A stretch of 64,000 nt of DNA from Paragorgia papillata (GCA_035771165.1 JAWNZC010000408.1:2480001-2544000), one strand, 5' to 3'. Positions 42,320-53,056 are shown, numbered from the stretch's first letter. Numbers and translations are program-made. The notes: generated from the letters alone by a model not told the origin.

Positions 42320-42471
42320 TGTAATGTTCGTATATTGTGACACAGAGAGAGTAGGTTTAGCACTTGCTTCTTTAATGGCTATTCTATTTAATACTGCCTT
42401 ACTAAACACGTTATATGAAACTATATACAACTGTTAGTGACGTCATGTGAATATGACATCACAACATTACA
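42320..42471 (-). repeat. Gypsy 5' LTR (152 bp)
   Basis: Same sequence as the LTR at 37938-38087 apart from small indels. It is flanked outside by the ATATC duplication (42472-42476) and inside (minus strand) by TTGGCGACGAGGATT. Confidence 0.93.
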
Positions 42472-42845
42472 ATATCCTTGAAAAGTAATGATGCGAGCCG
42501 CACGATTTTGCAGTTTTTGTAATTTGCTAGAAAGGCCCTTATTCAAATTTGCCCATACGGCATCACAATAATCAAATAATGGCAAGATAAGTGAGTTGTA
42601 GATGACCAACAATATGTTCTTCGGAACAAATTTTCGTGCTTGCTTGAGGCAGTTTATCGAGCGACCTACTCTTTTACAAATATGATAAATTTGTTCATGC
42701 CAGGCTAAATTATCATCTAAAACTACCCCCAGGTGCTTGGCAGTCGTTACTCTCTTTATTGGTTGGTTGTCAAATATTAGAGATGAAACACGGCCTAAAT
42801 TAGACAATCTAAATTCTGAACCAATGAACATGTATTCAGTTTTCA
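42472..42845 (-). pseudogene. LINE upstream part, split by the gypsy element
   Basis: On the minus strand KTEYMFIGSEFRLSNLG, HLGVVLDDNLAWHEQI, FDYCDAVWANLNKG and NRAARIITFQGY lead to the gypsy insertion. The protein then resumes at 37937 with DIRSSDILNQ. The 5' truncation is at about 42845. Confidence 0.9.
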
Positions 42846-42879
42846 ATCATAATACTCAATACCATAAAGGTAGAGCGAA

Positions 42880-42953
42880 TATAGTATAGTTTAAGTGCTT
42901 ACCTCAAAATGTTGAATGTCGCAACTGTCAGTTTCACGCGGGGCGATCTTCAG
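42880..42953 (-). pseudogene. PLE2 3' terminal scrap with hammerhead core
   Basis: The minus strand reads CCTGAAGATCGCCCCGCGTG, then AAACTGACAGTTGCGAC and CAACATTTTGAGGTAAG, matching the 3' end of PLE2 at 49484-49550. It is truncated exactly at the CTGAAGA box, so stem I is incomplete. Here the second box is intact (GAAA). Confidence 0.75.
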
Positions 42954-43945
42954 GCACAGAATAAAGAACTGAGCAGAAGGGCCACTCGAGGGTAGAAGTG
43001 TCGCCGTTTTTCAGTGCGCATGAGCGAGGTCTGCGAAGCTCGCAGCCAGTAATGCACCTATCAATGTTTTCCCCCTGACGGGGGGGGGGGGGGGTGCGGG
43101 CAACCCAGGGGGATTTGATCACCCTCTTTGTCCCGGGTCTCAGGATTTTGACAGTCACTGGCAGCTCAGGGGTGGGGAATTTTGAAACGGCCGCCATCTT
43201 GGATTTCCAGCAGCTTGGATCTGCCATTTTGAAAAAGGGCGAGTGAGCCTGGTGACTACTTATCGAGCACATTGTCAACAGCTGTGATGCACTGATGCGA
43301 TCGAAAGATGGCGGGGAATGTAAAAGAGGTATTTTAATCTACTCTACATTTTTTTGTTATGTAAATTAGGCCATCCTGTTCTTGTTCAGTTTGTTTATAC
43401 CTTGTCATACAACAAAAAAATAATTTGTGATGATATTTTTAATTTTCTAATGCTTTCCAAAGTGATTAATTATTGGAAGTCTTTTTTTTCAACTTGTGGC
43501 CTTCCTCATGATGTGTCCAATGTGATTCATCTAAACACGGTTTCGTGGTACAGTAACAGTATATTATTAAATAACACTGTTGTGTTTTTGTTTTAGTATT
43601 GATGTACCTTATATAACAATACAAGGTTTTCGCAAATTACATGTATATTCTGTCTCACCTTTATTAAAAATCAGTATTGCATTAGGGTCAATTGGCAATA
43701 TCGGAGATTTTATATACCATTTTCTGTTATTGGGATTTCATGAATTTAATAACTATAAACTTAGACAAACATGAATACTTATCATGCTTAGGTTAACTAA
43801 CTTAACTCCCATAGCAGGGGATTTTGACGTTTGTAGATTGCCTCAATGTGGGGATTTTGACTCCAATTTTTTCAAAATGTCAAAATCCCCCTGGGTTGCC
43901 CGCACCCCCCCCCCCCCCCCCCCTCAGGGGGAAAACATTGATAGC
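42954..43945. repeat. Inverted G-run repeats enclosing non-coding DNA
   Basis: ATCAATGTTTTCCCCCTGA, a run of about 15 G, and GCGGGCAACCCAGGGGGATT (43057-43120) are inverted at 43876-43946. The 750 bp between shows no recognised gene. A short ATG-starting segment MAGNVKE before GTATTT at 43313 could be a first exon but has no support. Confidence 0.55.
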
Positions 43946-44250
43946 TGCATAAACCTCAGCCAGGTCAACAAGGAGTGTAATGGCGAAATACGGAGTTGCT
44001 TCACTAAAATCGCTATATCTCACAAACTAGTCACTCGATCTTCACGCTACAACCAGTAGTGATTAAGAGAAGGTAAGTGACAATATTTTTGCTATTTAGA
44101 AGGTATGAAAATCATCTGAAAGTGAAAATTTACGGAATTAAAACCGCCACAGTATTGAGCCACCAAAGCATTCTTGTCGACTTTCAACTTGCCTTTACGG
44201 CTAGAAAAAGAGTAGAAACTCTTTGAAAACATTGAGTACAAAGATGAAAT
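43946..44250. repeat. Segment duplicated in inverse at 45490-45840
   Basis: AACCTCAGCCAGGTCAACAA followed by GGAGTG and ATGGCGAAATACGGAGTTG align with the complement of 45490-45840 for about 300 bp, with scattered differences. Both copies contain a 16-codon frame starting ATGGCGAAATACGGAGT. The unit may be a gene 5' end or a transposon terminus. Confidence 0.65.
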
Positions 44251-45208
44251 CACACTTTTTGTTATTGTTATTTATTGAATTGGACGAGTAGCTCTGAACA
44301 ACGAAGCAATTCTGTTAGGTGAATTTGGGGCAATTGGACACTGAAATTTGCTGACCGGTATTCTATATTAAAAGACAACCCGCTTTTCAAAACTAAAGTT
44401 ATATAGTTCTGCAATGATAACTTTAATATGTTTATATTGAGAAGCGTGGCTGTGATTTTTATGTCTGTTTTATTTTTTATCAGTACAGTTGAATCGTGCA
44501 TACAGTTAGCCTGCTTGCAGCCCGAAATTTCTTCTAAAAAGAAATTTCGGGCTGCAAGCAGGCTAGCATACAGTACTTCTTCTTGAACTTGTTTATATTC
44601 ATATCATGTCAGACCCTTGATCTTCTTGAACTTGAAAGTAGTGTACTGAAATATATGCAATTCAGTCCAAGATTGGGGTTGCTAACCTAAGCTGTAATGT
44701 TTCATGGTAGAGGAATGATCATATCTTTTAGATCAAAATAAGAACTGGTGTATAATAATAATTTTAGTGGAGTATTTTGTTTATTGGATGGTCACTTGTA
44801 AATTATTTCTAAAAAAATCTATAGTTTGATACTGTACTTTGATTTTTCACTACAGTGTAAATTATCTTAATATTTTTTGCTATATGAAAATAAATATTTG
44901 GGATTGACTGTTTGTGATTTGAATTTTTTGAGGTTGAATTTCTTGTTGAACTGCACCAGTGCAACAGCAAGTTTGCACTAACTTTGAATTTTGCATATTA
45001 TTATGACCAAGCAAAGTCATTCAGAGAAATTCTGTTTTTCCTGTAAAAAGTCAGGTTTAATTTTAAGAGTCACCAGGGCTGGTTGTTTGGATGGATCTAG
45101 TAAATACATAATGGCTCGTACAAAAAAACCCAACAAATTAAATCATACTTGTTTATTGCTAATTCATCAACTGAGAGTTTTGCTAAAACAATTCCCTTGT
45201 CCAAATTG

Positions 45209-45247
<39 letters not shown>

Positions 45248-45489
45248 TCTAATAGAAATTTTGTATATTCATTCATTGTAATTCAGAGTTTTAACTGCAG
45301 AATTGGTTATTAAAACATACATTACACTGATGTCAAACAACATGACAGCAAACTCAAAGGTGGTGACTCCAAGCAGTAATTTAAACATGAGTTATGAAAA
45401 AAATATATGTTGTTGCATCCCTATGAAATAACTTGTAAAACGTCAACTAATAGAATTGCTTCGTTCTTCAAAATTACTCATCCCATTCA
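44251..45489. other. AT-rich, no gene recognised; one perfect hairpin
   Basis: A perfect long hairpin lies at about 44511-44565 (GCCTGCTTGCAGCCCGAAAT with its complement and a loop of about 5 nt). A TA microsatellite is at 45213-45242. No coding segment was recognised. Confidence 0.5.
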
Positions 45490-45904
45490 AGAAATAACAG
45501 GAAATATGTCCAGTTTAATCTTTATATTTAACGTTTAAACTGTTTTCAAAGATAGTCTGCTCTTATTTTTGCTTGCAAATGCAAGTTTAAAGTAGACGGT
45601 AATGCTTTAAATAGCTTCACACAATGGCGGTTCGAGTTCGTTTAATTCCTTAAATTTTCACTTTCAAATGTTTCCCATACCTTCTAAATGGCAAAAATAT
45701 TGTCATCTACCTTTCCTCTATTATTACTGGTTGTAGCGTAAAAATCGAGCGATTAGTTTTTGAAATATATCGATTTTAGTGATCCAACTCCGTATTTCGC
45801 CATTGCACTCCTTGTTGACCTGGCTGAGGTTTACTGGCTGCGAGTGCGAGATTTTGCGGAAGTGGTTTTCAGTAACCAGCGCGGGGCCCTTCTGCTCAGT
45901 TCTT
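45490..45904. repeat. Inverse partner of 43946-44250, plus shared flank
   Basis: Besides the 300-bp match to 43946-44250, the stretch 45835-45900 (TTTACTGGCTGCGAG, GGCCCTTCTGCTCAGTTCTT) matches the complement of 42970-43040. Parts of the same original sequence therefore occur three times here. Confidence 0.6.
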
Positions 45905-45913
45905 GCTTCAGGC

Positions 45914-47690
45914 ATAGCCACTGGAAAGGGAGAGGGCTGTGAAACTCCGCTCTGAAACAATAGAACTTCCGGTTTGATGTTAAAAATTTCACGCCTGAGC
46001 GTCACGTGATCTTGAACCGGCATGGCCAGTGTATTCTTTCATATGGCTTACATTAGATTATAACCTTGTTCTTCGTTAAACTGCACGATGTCGGTTATGG
46101 TGACTTCTAAAAATCCACAAGAAACATGATATTTACAAGTCCAAAGGAGTACCCTTCTATTTCGTTAACAAAATTCGGTAGGAATTCGGTTTTTGACGAC
46201 CTACGAACTTAAGACAGCGACAGTGCTGTTATAGTGTATACTGTAGTCCGTCATTTTTATGACAAATTTTATATTTTACATTGATTCTGCGTTAATTTTA
46301 GATATTAGTTTATTCAATAATATGATTGTGTGCACAAAGAAATCACCTCAAAAAGATCGGATTGGTTTTAACAGGACCGTGAGAGTTTTTAAGTCGCGCA
46401 TTTCTCAAATTAGGCGTAAACAAATATATATGGTGGTGCATCGTTGTGTAGATGATCGGCGTTCGGTTTCATGATGGACTTTATCGTGACATTAAAATGA
46501 TCATCCCTTGAACATTACACATCGTATCAAGCGCTAACTCGTGCATGGCTCACTCAAATAATTCACACTCTGGCATTGTGAGCAAATTAGCCGTAGCGCG
46601 AACTATTTTCTCCCCGCCGGACTAATTATTGTAAACAAACATTTATAAGATTCTCAGCTACAAAAATCTGGGAAAATATTCCCAGTGATTTAAAAACCCT
46701 TTCTGTTTCAATGTAAAAAAATATTAAGTCACCAAGGTTGATCTGAATTTCATTCTCGTATTATACAATGTCTATTTTCTTACTTCGACACGATCTTAAT
46801 ATTTCATCTCTGCTGATCCCCAACTTATTAATATGTCAAGGCAGTGATTAAACTCGAAAGCTTTATACTTTAATTACACTCTCACATATGTATATTCTTT
46901 CATAAAATATTTTGTTTTATATTTAACTCTGATTTATTTATGTATCACTATGTAAACTTAGTATTTTTCATTGTATTTAAGTATTAAAAATAGTGTGAAT
47001 AAATTGAAATTATCATAAATCGCCGCATGTCTACAAATTATTAATAAAAGAAAACCAAGGAACAACGCAGTCGAAAAGCATTTGTCGTCTCCGTGCCATT
47101 ATTAAATCGGAGTTTTGCACTTTTGTTGTCAGATGGCAATGTTTCTTAATACTTTAGTTATTCTAATAAACTGATACGCATACGACAATTGCCAGTCCTC
47201 ACCGTTGTTTATGAAACGCAATACACCAGACATTTAGTGCATTTAATATTCAATGAAGGCAACTCAACTTACGACATATAATTTAGCACAACCATTCATA
47301 TTAAGACAAAAGCGCATTTTAGTTTTAGTTGTACTGTTGGCAAAACAGTATTGTATCATTATTTTACCTCGGCTCTCACCGTGTTCGGTCCGACCATTGA
47401 TCGTTTATTCGAATTTACTGCACTTTATTAAATATTCTTTGCAAAGGGAGTTTTCATGAGGGACCATCTATGCATATAATGTCCAAATGAAGTGAAATTT
47501 ATATCGAAACCATCACGGAAGAACTTCGTTGTAGCACTTGTAGGTACGCGCCTCGCTGCTCTAATGTAAAATCTTGCTTTTTAGTGCTCAATCATGCAGG
47601 TTCAACGTCACGTGATCTTGAATTTGGCGAACAATAACATAAATCTCAGTCACGCCCACTTTCACAGCCCTCTCCCTTTCCAGTGGCTAT
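45914..47690. mobile_element. 1.78-kb terminal-inverted-repeat element with 9-bp duplication
   Basis: ATAGCCACTGGAAAGGGAGA and the following GGGCTGTGAAA are inverted at the right end (47660-47690). GCTTCAGGC is duplicated exactly on both sides (45905-45913 and 47691-47699). Nine-base duplications are typical of Mutator-like elements (family knowledge). No transposase was recognised. GCGTCACGTGATCTTGAA occurs near both ends in direct orientation (about 45998 and 47607). The right duplication lies in the hammerhead region of PLE2, so the element inserted at or next to that sequence. Confidence 0.8.
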
Positions 47691-48770
47691 GCTTCAGGCG
47701 ACTGAGTAGTTTCGATTCGAATGCATCCCTCAAATGGTTTTGGTCGAAAGGTGGGCGTGTGGGCGGTGGATTCCTCAAGCTCCTTTCCTTGTTTTGATTG
47801 TTGTTTAGATTGTTGATATTAAATTTATTTTTATGCCTCATGTCGAAATGATTTCTGATCTTTTATTGAGTAAAACGTGTTTGTCTGCTTTCATGATACA
47901 AAGTTTCTCTTCCAAACATAAATTGCATCTGCCTGATCCTCCTGAGTATAGGAAGCCGCGCGTTTTAAAATAAACCAGGTTATGTTGAAATTTTGTTTCT
48001 TTTCTTTTAAATCCCAGACGTGCATGTTTCGAAAGTTCGGTTTCGTTTGAATATTTTTTGTTTTGGAAAGATTTAGTGTGATTTCTGTATCGCTCTTTGA
48101 AATTATTTGCAGTCATGCCAATGTAGTGTTTGGTGTTATTTATGTCGCTTGTGGAAACAGTTGCTTTGTATACTATGCTATTTGTCAGGCACTGTCCATG
48201 AAGTGGGCACTTGCTTTTATCCCTGCAGTTGCAACTGGCTGTGTTTTCATTTTGTACCCGATTTTTTTTTAAGTATGTGTGCGTTGTGCTTCATGATTGT
48301 GGACTTGGCGTTGTTCATGCAACTGTAACTGACTTTCACTGTATTTCTGTTTTTAACTGTAATTTTATAACTGTAATTTTATGGAGTTTGTTTTCTGGTG
48401 GGAAATGTTTGTCGATTAGGTTAAGAAAGCTGCGTCCTATGTTTGATGTTACGTTTTTGTTGTATGGTGGATTGAACCAAATTATATTGCGCTGTCGGTT
48501 TTTGCGTGGTTGTTGTGGGTTTTGCTGTGTGTAATTTAATTCCTGATTGAAATTACTGTGTCTTAATGCATTTTGGTAAATTGGTGCGGATTCCTTAAAT
48601 GTTGTGTTGTCCATGAGAGAAAGGAAATGCGTTTGCCGATTGATGTTGGTAGCTATTTTAAAATGCTAGGTGGGTGGTTTGATTGTTTGTTTACATACAA
48701 TGGATCGTCATTGGGCTTTCTATAATTGGCTTGTATTTTCCATTTTGAAGGTCGAAAGTAACATCTAACC
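47691..48770 (-). pseudogene. PLE2 left copy: inverted, 5'-truncated, broken
   Basis: On the minus strand it runs from the FLDVTFDL-like region (48765) through NIIWFNPPYNKNVTSNIGRS (48336-48614) and the GIY-YIG part (TANNFKERYRNHTKSFQNKK, 47838-48116) to the beginning of the hammerhead (CTCAGTCGCCTGAAG, ending 47691). It is clearly related to PLE1 but diverged. A small duplication near 48345-48380 and frameshifts break the ORF. Confidence 0.85.
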
Positions 48771-49552
48771 TAATCGAATTAATTCTTAACCTAATCCACA
48801 AACATTTCCCACCAGAAAACAAACTCCATAAAATGTTCAACAGAAATACAGTGAAAGTCAGTTACAGTTGCATGAACAAGCCAAGTCCACAATCATGAAG
48901 CACAACGTATGTACTTAAAAAAAATCGGATACAAAATGAAAACACAGCCAGTTGCAACTGCATGCAGGGATAAAAGCAAGTGCCCACTTCATGGACAGTG
49001 CCTGACAAATAGCATAGTATACAAAGCAACTGTTTCCACAAGCGACATAAATAACACCAAACACGACATTGGCATGACAGCAAACAATTTCAAAGAGCGA
49101 TACAGAAATCACACTAAATCTTTCCAAAACAAAAAATAGTCAAACGAAACCGAACTTTCGAAACACGTCTGGGATTTAGAAGAAAAGAAACAAAATTTCA
49201 ACATAAGGTCTATTTTAAAACGCGCGGCTTCCTACTCAGGAGGATCAGGCAGATGCAATTTATGTTTGGAAGAGAAAATTTGTATCATGAAAGCAGACAA
49301 ACACTTTTTACTCAATAAAAGATCAGAAATCATTTCGACATGCAGGCATAAAAATAAATTTAATATCAACAATCTAAACAACAATCAAAACAAGGAAAGG
49401 AGCTTGAGGAATCCACCGCCCACACGCCCACCTTTCGACCAAAACCATTTGAGGGATGCATTCGAATCGAAACTACTCAGTCGCCTGAAGATCGCCCCGC
49501 GTGATACTGACATGCAGTTGCGACACTCAACATTTTGAGGTAAGCCCACTTA

Positions 49553-49560
<8 letters not shown>
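48771..49560 (+). pseudogene. PLE2 right copy: endonuclease end, broken
   Basis: Begins in the region equivalent to the NLIDKHFPP block and continues KCPLHGQCLTNSIVYKATV, DIGMTANNFKERYRNH (48909-49139) and RSEIISTCRHKNKFNINNL (49266-49538). A stop at 49137-49139 and frame changes disable it. In the frame aligned with PLE1 the protein ends QSPEDRPA at a TGA within the hammerhead. It lies head to head with the left copy at about 48770, and its 3' tail runs into a TA tract at 49557. Confidence 0.85.
49478..49525 (+). ncRNA. Hammerhead ribozyme, PLE2, one core change
   Basis: Box CTGAAGA at 49485-49491, stem II CGC/GCG around CCC with a flanking U-U mismatch, stem III ACTG/CAGT, stem I GTCGC/GCGAC. 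The second box reads GATA instead of GAAA, so this copy is probably inactive. The scrap at 42880-42953 keeps GAAA. Confidence 0.75.

Positions 49561-49588
<28 letters not shown>
49561..49588. repeat. TA microsatellite, gypsy insertion target
   Basis: A TA tract runs from the end of PLE2 to the first base of the gypsy LTR. The gypsy 3' LTR is followed by ATATATAAAG, so the target duplication is ATAT or slightly longer. Confidence 0.9.
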
Positions 49589-49592
<4 letters not shown>

Positions 49593-49623
49593 ACGGATAT
49601 GCCTATCCTAAGACAGTTAATTA

Positions 49624-50320
49624 AAGAAATTAGAAATGGAGAGAGATAGAGAAAGGGAAAGAGGAGATAGAGAAAGATAAAGAGAAGAAAGAGAAAGAGA
49701 AGAGAGATTAGAAAAGCAGAAATTTGAGTTGGAAATGAGAAAAATAGAGTTGCAGGGAAAATTGGGATCTGTTCATACTGGAACCAAACTAGATTCGAGT
49801 TTTGATGTTACTAAGCACATTAGAATGGTTCCACCTTTCCAGGAACGGAATGTCGATAAGTATTTTTTACATTTTGAAAAAATAGCCGAAAATCTTAAGT
49901 GGCCCAAAGAAAATTGGACCATGTTATTGCAAAGTGTTTTAGTTGGAAAAGCTCGTGATATTTACGCACAGCTTTCGTTAGATATAGTTTCGGAATACGA
50001 TACCGTTAAGGAATTGATTCTTAAGGGGTACGAGTTGGTCCCTGAGGCATATCGTCAAAAATTTCGAAATTTTGAAAAAACGGGTAGGCAAACCTATTTA
50101 GAATTCGCTAAAGAAAAAGAGCAACTGTTTGATCGCTGGTGTGCCTCCCAAAAATCCGATAAGGAATATGACCAATTGAGACAATTGATTTTGATTGAAG
50201 AGTTTAAAAGATGCATTCAAAGTGATATATGCGTATTTCTAAATGAACAAAAGGCGACAACCTTAACAGCTGCCGCGCGTTTGGCCGACGATTTCATTTT
50301 AACACATAAGGTTTCATTCA
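49624..50320 (+). pseudogene. Gmr1-like Gag with SCAN-like capsid segment, 5'-deleted
   Basis: The frame opens with a charged, coiled-coil-prone Glu/Arg/Lys run (49624-49740), then the Gag helical region (FQERNVDKYFLHFEKIAENL, WPKENWTMLLQSVLVGKA). About 50038-50310 follows with PEAYRQKFRNF...FDRWC...LRQLILIEEFKRC...TLTAAARLADDF. The spacing and residues P-E-x-(Y/F)-R-Q-x-F, L-I-x-E-x-F and the final helix resemble the SCAN domain. SCAN domains of vertebrate zinc-finger proteins are thought to derive from Gmr1-like Gag (established proposal), which fits the Pol order downstream. No CCHC knuckle or protease is found; sequence changes at about 50320 to a GC-rich hairpin insert, and the frame stops at 50458-50460. 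Confidence 0.8.
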
Positions 50321-50460
50321 GTGTGCGGGCGCGGGAGGGAGATTCCCTTCTCCCCTATTCCCTTCTCCCTCCCGCGCCCGCACACAGGTCGGCTCGCGGT
50401 TACGCCGCTCGCCTCCCGCTACTCCTCCCCGTCCCCCCCAGCCCCTATAAGGGACTGTAG
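50318..50460. repeat. GC-rich hairpin insert in place of knuckle/protease
   Basis: GTGTGCGGGCGCGGGAGGGA pairs with TCCCTCCCGCGCCCGCACAC around a pyrimidine-rich loop (about 50320-50384), followed by CGCTCGCCTCCCGC and CCCCGTCCCCCCAGCCCC. Its GC content contrasts sharply with the AT-rich host element. Confidence 0.75.
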
Positions 50461-50490
50461 TACAGTCTAAAGACCTACCGGTCTGACATA

Positions 50491-53056
50491 CTTAGCCTAG
50501 CGCATGAAACCCCCCTTTCTGGCCATTTAGGTGTTACCAAAACGTATCTCAAAATTCTGAGTCATTTCTACTGGCCTAATCTTAGACGAGATGTAGTGCA
50601 ATTTTGTAAAACTTGCCACACTTGTCAGGTTGTTGGGAAACCAAATCAGGTGAATCCAAAAGCCCATTTACAGCCAATTCCAGCCTTCGAGGAGCCGTTT
50701 AGTAGAGTAATTGTAGATTGTGTTGGCCCATTACCTAAGACTAAGGCATGCAGGCAATCAATATCTGTTGACCATTATGTGCGCTTCTACAAGGTTCCCT
50801 GAAGCTATACCTTTGAGAAATATTAAGGCAAAAACCATTGTTAAGGCCTTAATTAAATTCTTCACTTTAGTTGGCCTTCCTAAGTCTATTCAATCGGACC
50901 AAGGTTCAAATTTCATGTCTGGAATTTTTCAACAGGTGATGCACGAGTTAGGCATCAAGCAGTATAAATCTACTGCCTATCATCCTGAAAGTCAGGGTGC
51001 TCTCGAAAGGTTTCACCAAACTTTAAAAAACATGATGAGAACCTATTGCCTCGACACACAAAAAGACTGGGATGACGGCATCCATTTACTTTTATTCGCT
51101 GCTCGAGAGTCATTTCAAGAATCTCTGGGCTTTAGCCCATTTGAGTTAGTTTTCGGACATACGGTTAGAGGACCACTTAAACTCCTAAAAGAAAAATTCC
51201 TTTCGGAAGATGGCGGTTCGTTAAATCTTTTGCAGTACGTTTCGGACTTTCGCACCAAACTTACGAAAGCATGTGATCTAGCTAGGACAAATCTTCGATC
51301 AACACAGAAAAACATGAAAAATAGGTTCGATCGAAACGCAGTAAACCGCAAATTTAAACGCGGTGATAAGGTTCTTGCATTGCTCCCAGTTCCTGGAAAT
51401 TCCCTTCAGGCTAGGTATTTTGGTCCCTATGTTGTAGACAAGAAAGAGAGTGATTTAAATTATGTCCTAATAACTCCAGATAGGCGTAAACAAAAACAGT
51501 TGTGCCATGTAAATATGTTAAAACCGTATTACGATAATGATAGGGTAATACATTCTGTAAATGTAGTGAGTTCTGAGTCTGATAAAGACAAAGACGATGT
51601 AGACCTAGGAGAACTTTCTAGTCTGTCTGCCACATCAAAACTCAACAACTCTGATGTCCTACATAATCTGGATTCCAAGCTATCTCATCTTCAACCGAAT
51701 CAACGTCAAGATCTTCAGAACCTGGTTAAAGAATTCGAACACCTTTTTCCAGATATTCCTACCAGAACAGACAAAATTTTCCACGATGTCGACGTTGGTG
51801 ATGCTAAACCAGTGAAACAACATCCCTACCGGTTAAACCCAGTGAAGCAGAAATACCTACGTGAGGAGTTTCAATATCTTTTGGAAAACGACTTCATAGA
51901 ACCAAGTCAAAGTAATTGGAGCTCTCCATGTATCCTGGTGCCGAAACCTGATGGAAGCTATCGTATGTGTACCGATTACCGAAAAGTCAATAATGTGACT
52001 AAGTCGGATACATTTCCAATCCCACGAATGGATGATTGTATCGATAAAATTGGAAAAGCCAAGTACGTCACCAAGTTTGATTTATTGAAAGGATTTTGGC
52101 AAGTTCCACTTACTGATCGTGCCAAAGAAATCTCAGCCTTTGTTACCCCAGAGGGTTTGTTCCAGTACAAGGTCATGCCATTTGGAATGAGAAATTCGCC
52201 AGCCACCTTTCAACGTCTCGTTAATAGCATCATTTCTGGCCTGGACGGTTGCGAAGCGTACATCGACGATATCATCATTTACAGCAATACCTGGGAAGAA
52301 CATCTAAAGATCATCCGAGAGTTCTTCAGGAGGCTCAGCAAGGCAAAACTGACCATCAATTTGATCAAAAGTGAGTTTGGGTGTGCACATGTCACCTATT
52401 TGGGTCATGTTGTTGGTCAGGGTTATGTAAAGCCTGTTGATGCCAAAATAAGTTGTATTTCAGAGTTTCCTAGACCTTCGTCAAAGAAACAGTTGATGCG
52501 TTTCCTGGCTGGTTATTACAGAAAGTTCTGTCCAAATTTCTCCACCATCACTGAGCCTTTGACTCAGCTACTTCGCAAGAACGCTAAATATATTTGGACA
52601 GATCAATGTGAACTGGCGTTTGGAAACCTTAGAGCCATGTTGAAAAGTGCTCCCGTTCTGTCAGCTCCAGATTTCAACCATCCATTTAAGTTAGCTGTGG
52701 ATGCAAGTGATGTAGCTGCTGGTGCTGTTTTGCTCCAAGAAGATGAAGACGGGATTGACCATTTGGTGTGCTATTTTTCCAGAAAGTTCAACAAACACCA
52801 GAGAAACTATTCGACAATCGAAAAGGAATGTTTAGCTCTGGTTTTCGCTTTACAGCAGTTTGAAGTTTATGTCTCTTCCTCAAGTCTGCCGATCGTTGTA
52901 TTCAGTGATCATGATCCTTTGGTATTCCTCCACAAGCTGAAGAACAAGAATCAACGCCTATTGCGATTGAGTCTAGTTTTACAAGAATATAATTTGGAAA
53001 TCAGACATATTAAAGGAAAAGACAATTTGATTGCGGACTGTCTTTCTAGGCTATAG
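50491..53056 (+). pseudogene. Gmr1-like Pol: integrase, reverse transcriptase, RNase H
   Basis: The integrase finger (LAHETPLSGHLG...CKTCHTC) starts near 50491 in the same frame as Gag. The first catalytic aspartate is in VDCVGPLP (about 50716), then a one-base frameshift near 50745 moves the rest to another frame, which is open to 53056. That frame holds SDQGSNF and ALERFHQTLK (the second and third DDE residues), a chromodomain-free integrase tail, then reverse transcriptase (TKFDLLKGFWQVPL, active site YIDDIIIYS near 52260), and RNase H (AVDASDVAAGAVLL). It ends NLIADCLSRL. Integrase upstream of reverse transcriptase is seen directly. Only the one frameshift was found, so Pol is otherwise well kept. 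Confidence 0.9.

Larger units (their letters stand above)
37938..42471 (-). mobile_element. Ty3/gypsy LTR retrotransposon with very short LTRs
   Basis: LTRs at 37938-38087 (150 bp) and 42320-42471 (152 bp) both run TGTAATGTTCGTATATTGTG...ATGACATCACAACATTACA and differ by small indels. ATATC is duplicated on both sides (37933-37937 and 42472-42476). On the minus strand the 5' LTR is followed by TTGGCGACGAGGATT, a plausible primer-binding site, and the 3' LTR is preceded by AAACAAGGGAGGGA, a polypurine tract. It sits inside a LINE reverse transcriptase. Domain order is Gag, protease, reverse transcriptase, RNase H, integrase. At least two frameshifts make it non-autonomous. Confidence 0.93.

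Noticed and set aside
43081..43095. G-quadruplex at the poly-G run
   Set aside because: A single G homopolymer can form one, but it is better explained as part of the inverted G-run repeat; no functional evidence.
43290..43620. Possible host gene start (ATGGCGGGGAATGTAAAAGA then a GT site)
   Set aside because: A seven-codon first exon with no detectable continuation cannot be supported from sequence alone.
50461..50490. tRNA-like or SINE promoter in the GC-rich insert
   Set aside because: No A and B box pair with tRNA spacing was found; a general check for tRNA B boxes in the window was also negative by eye.
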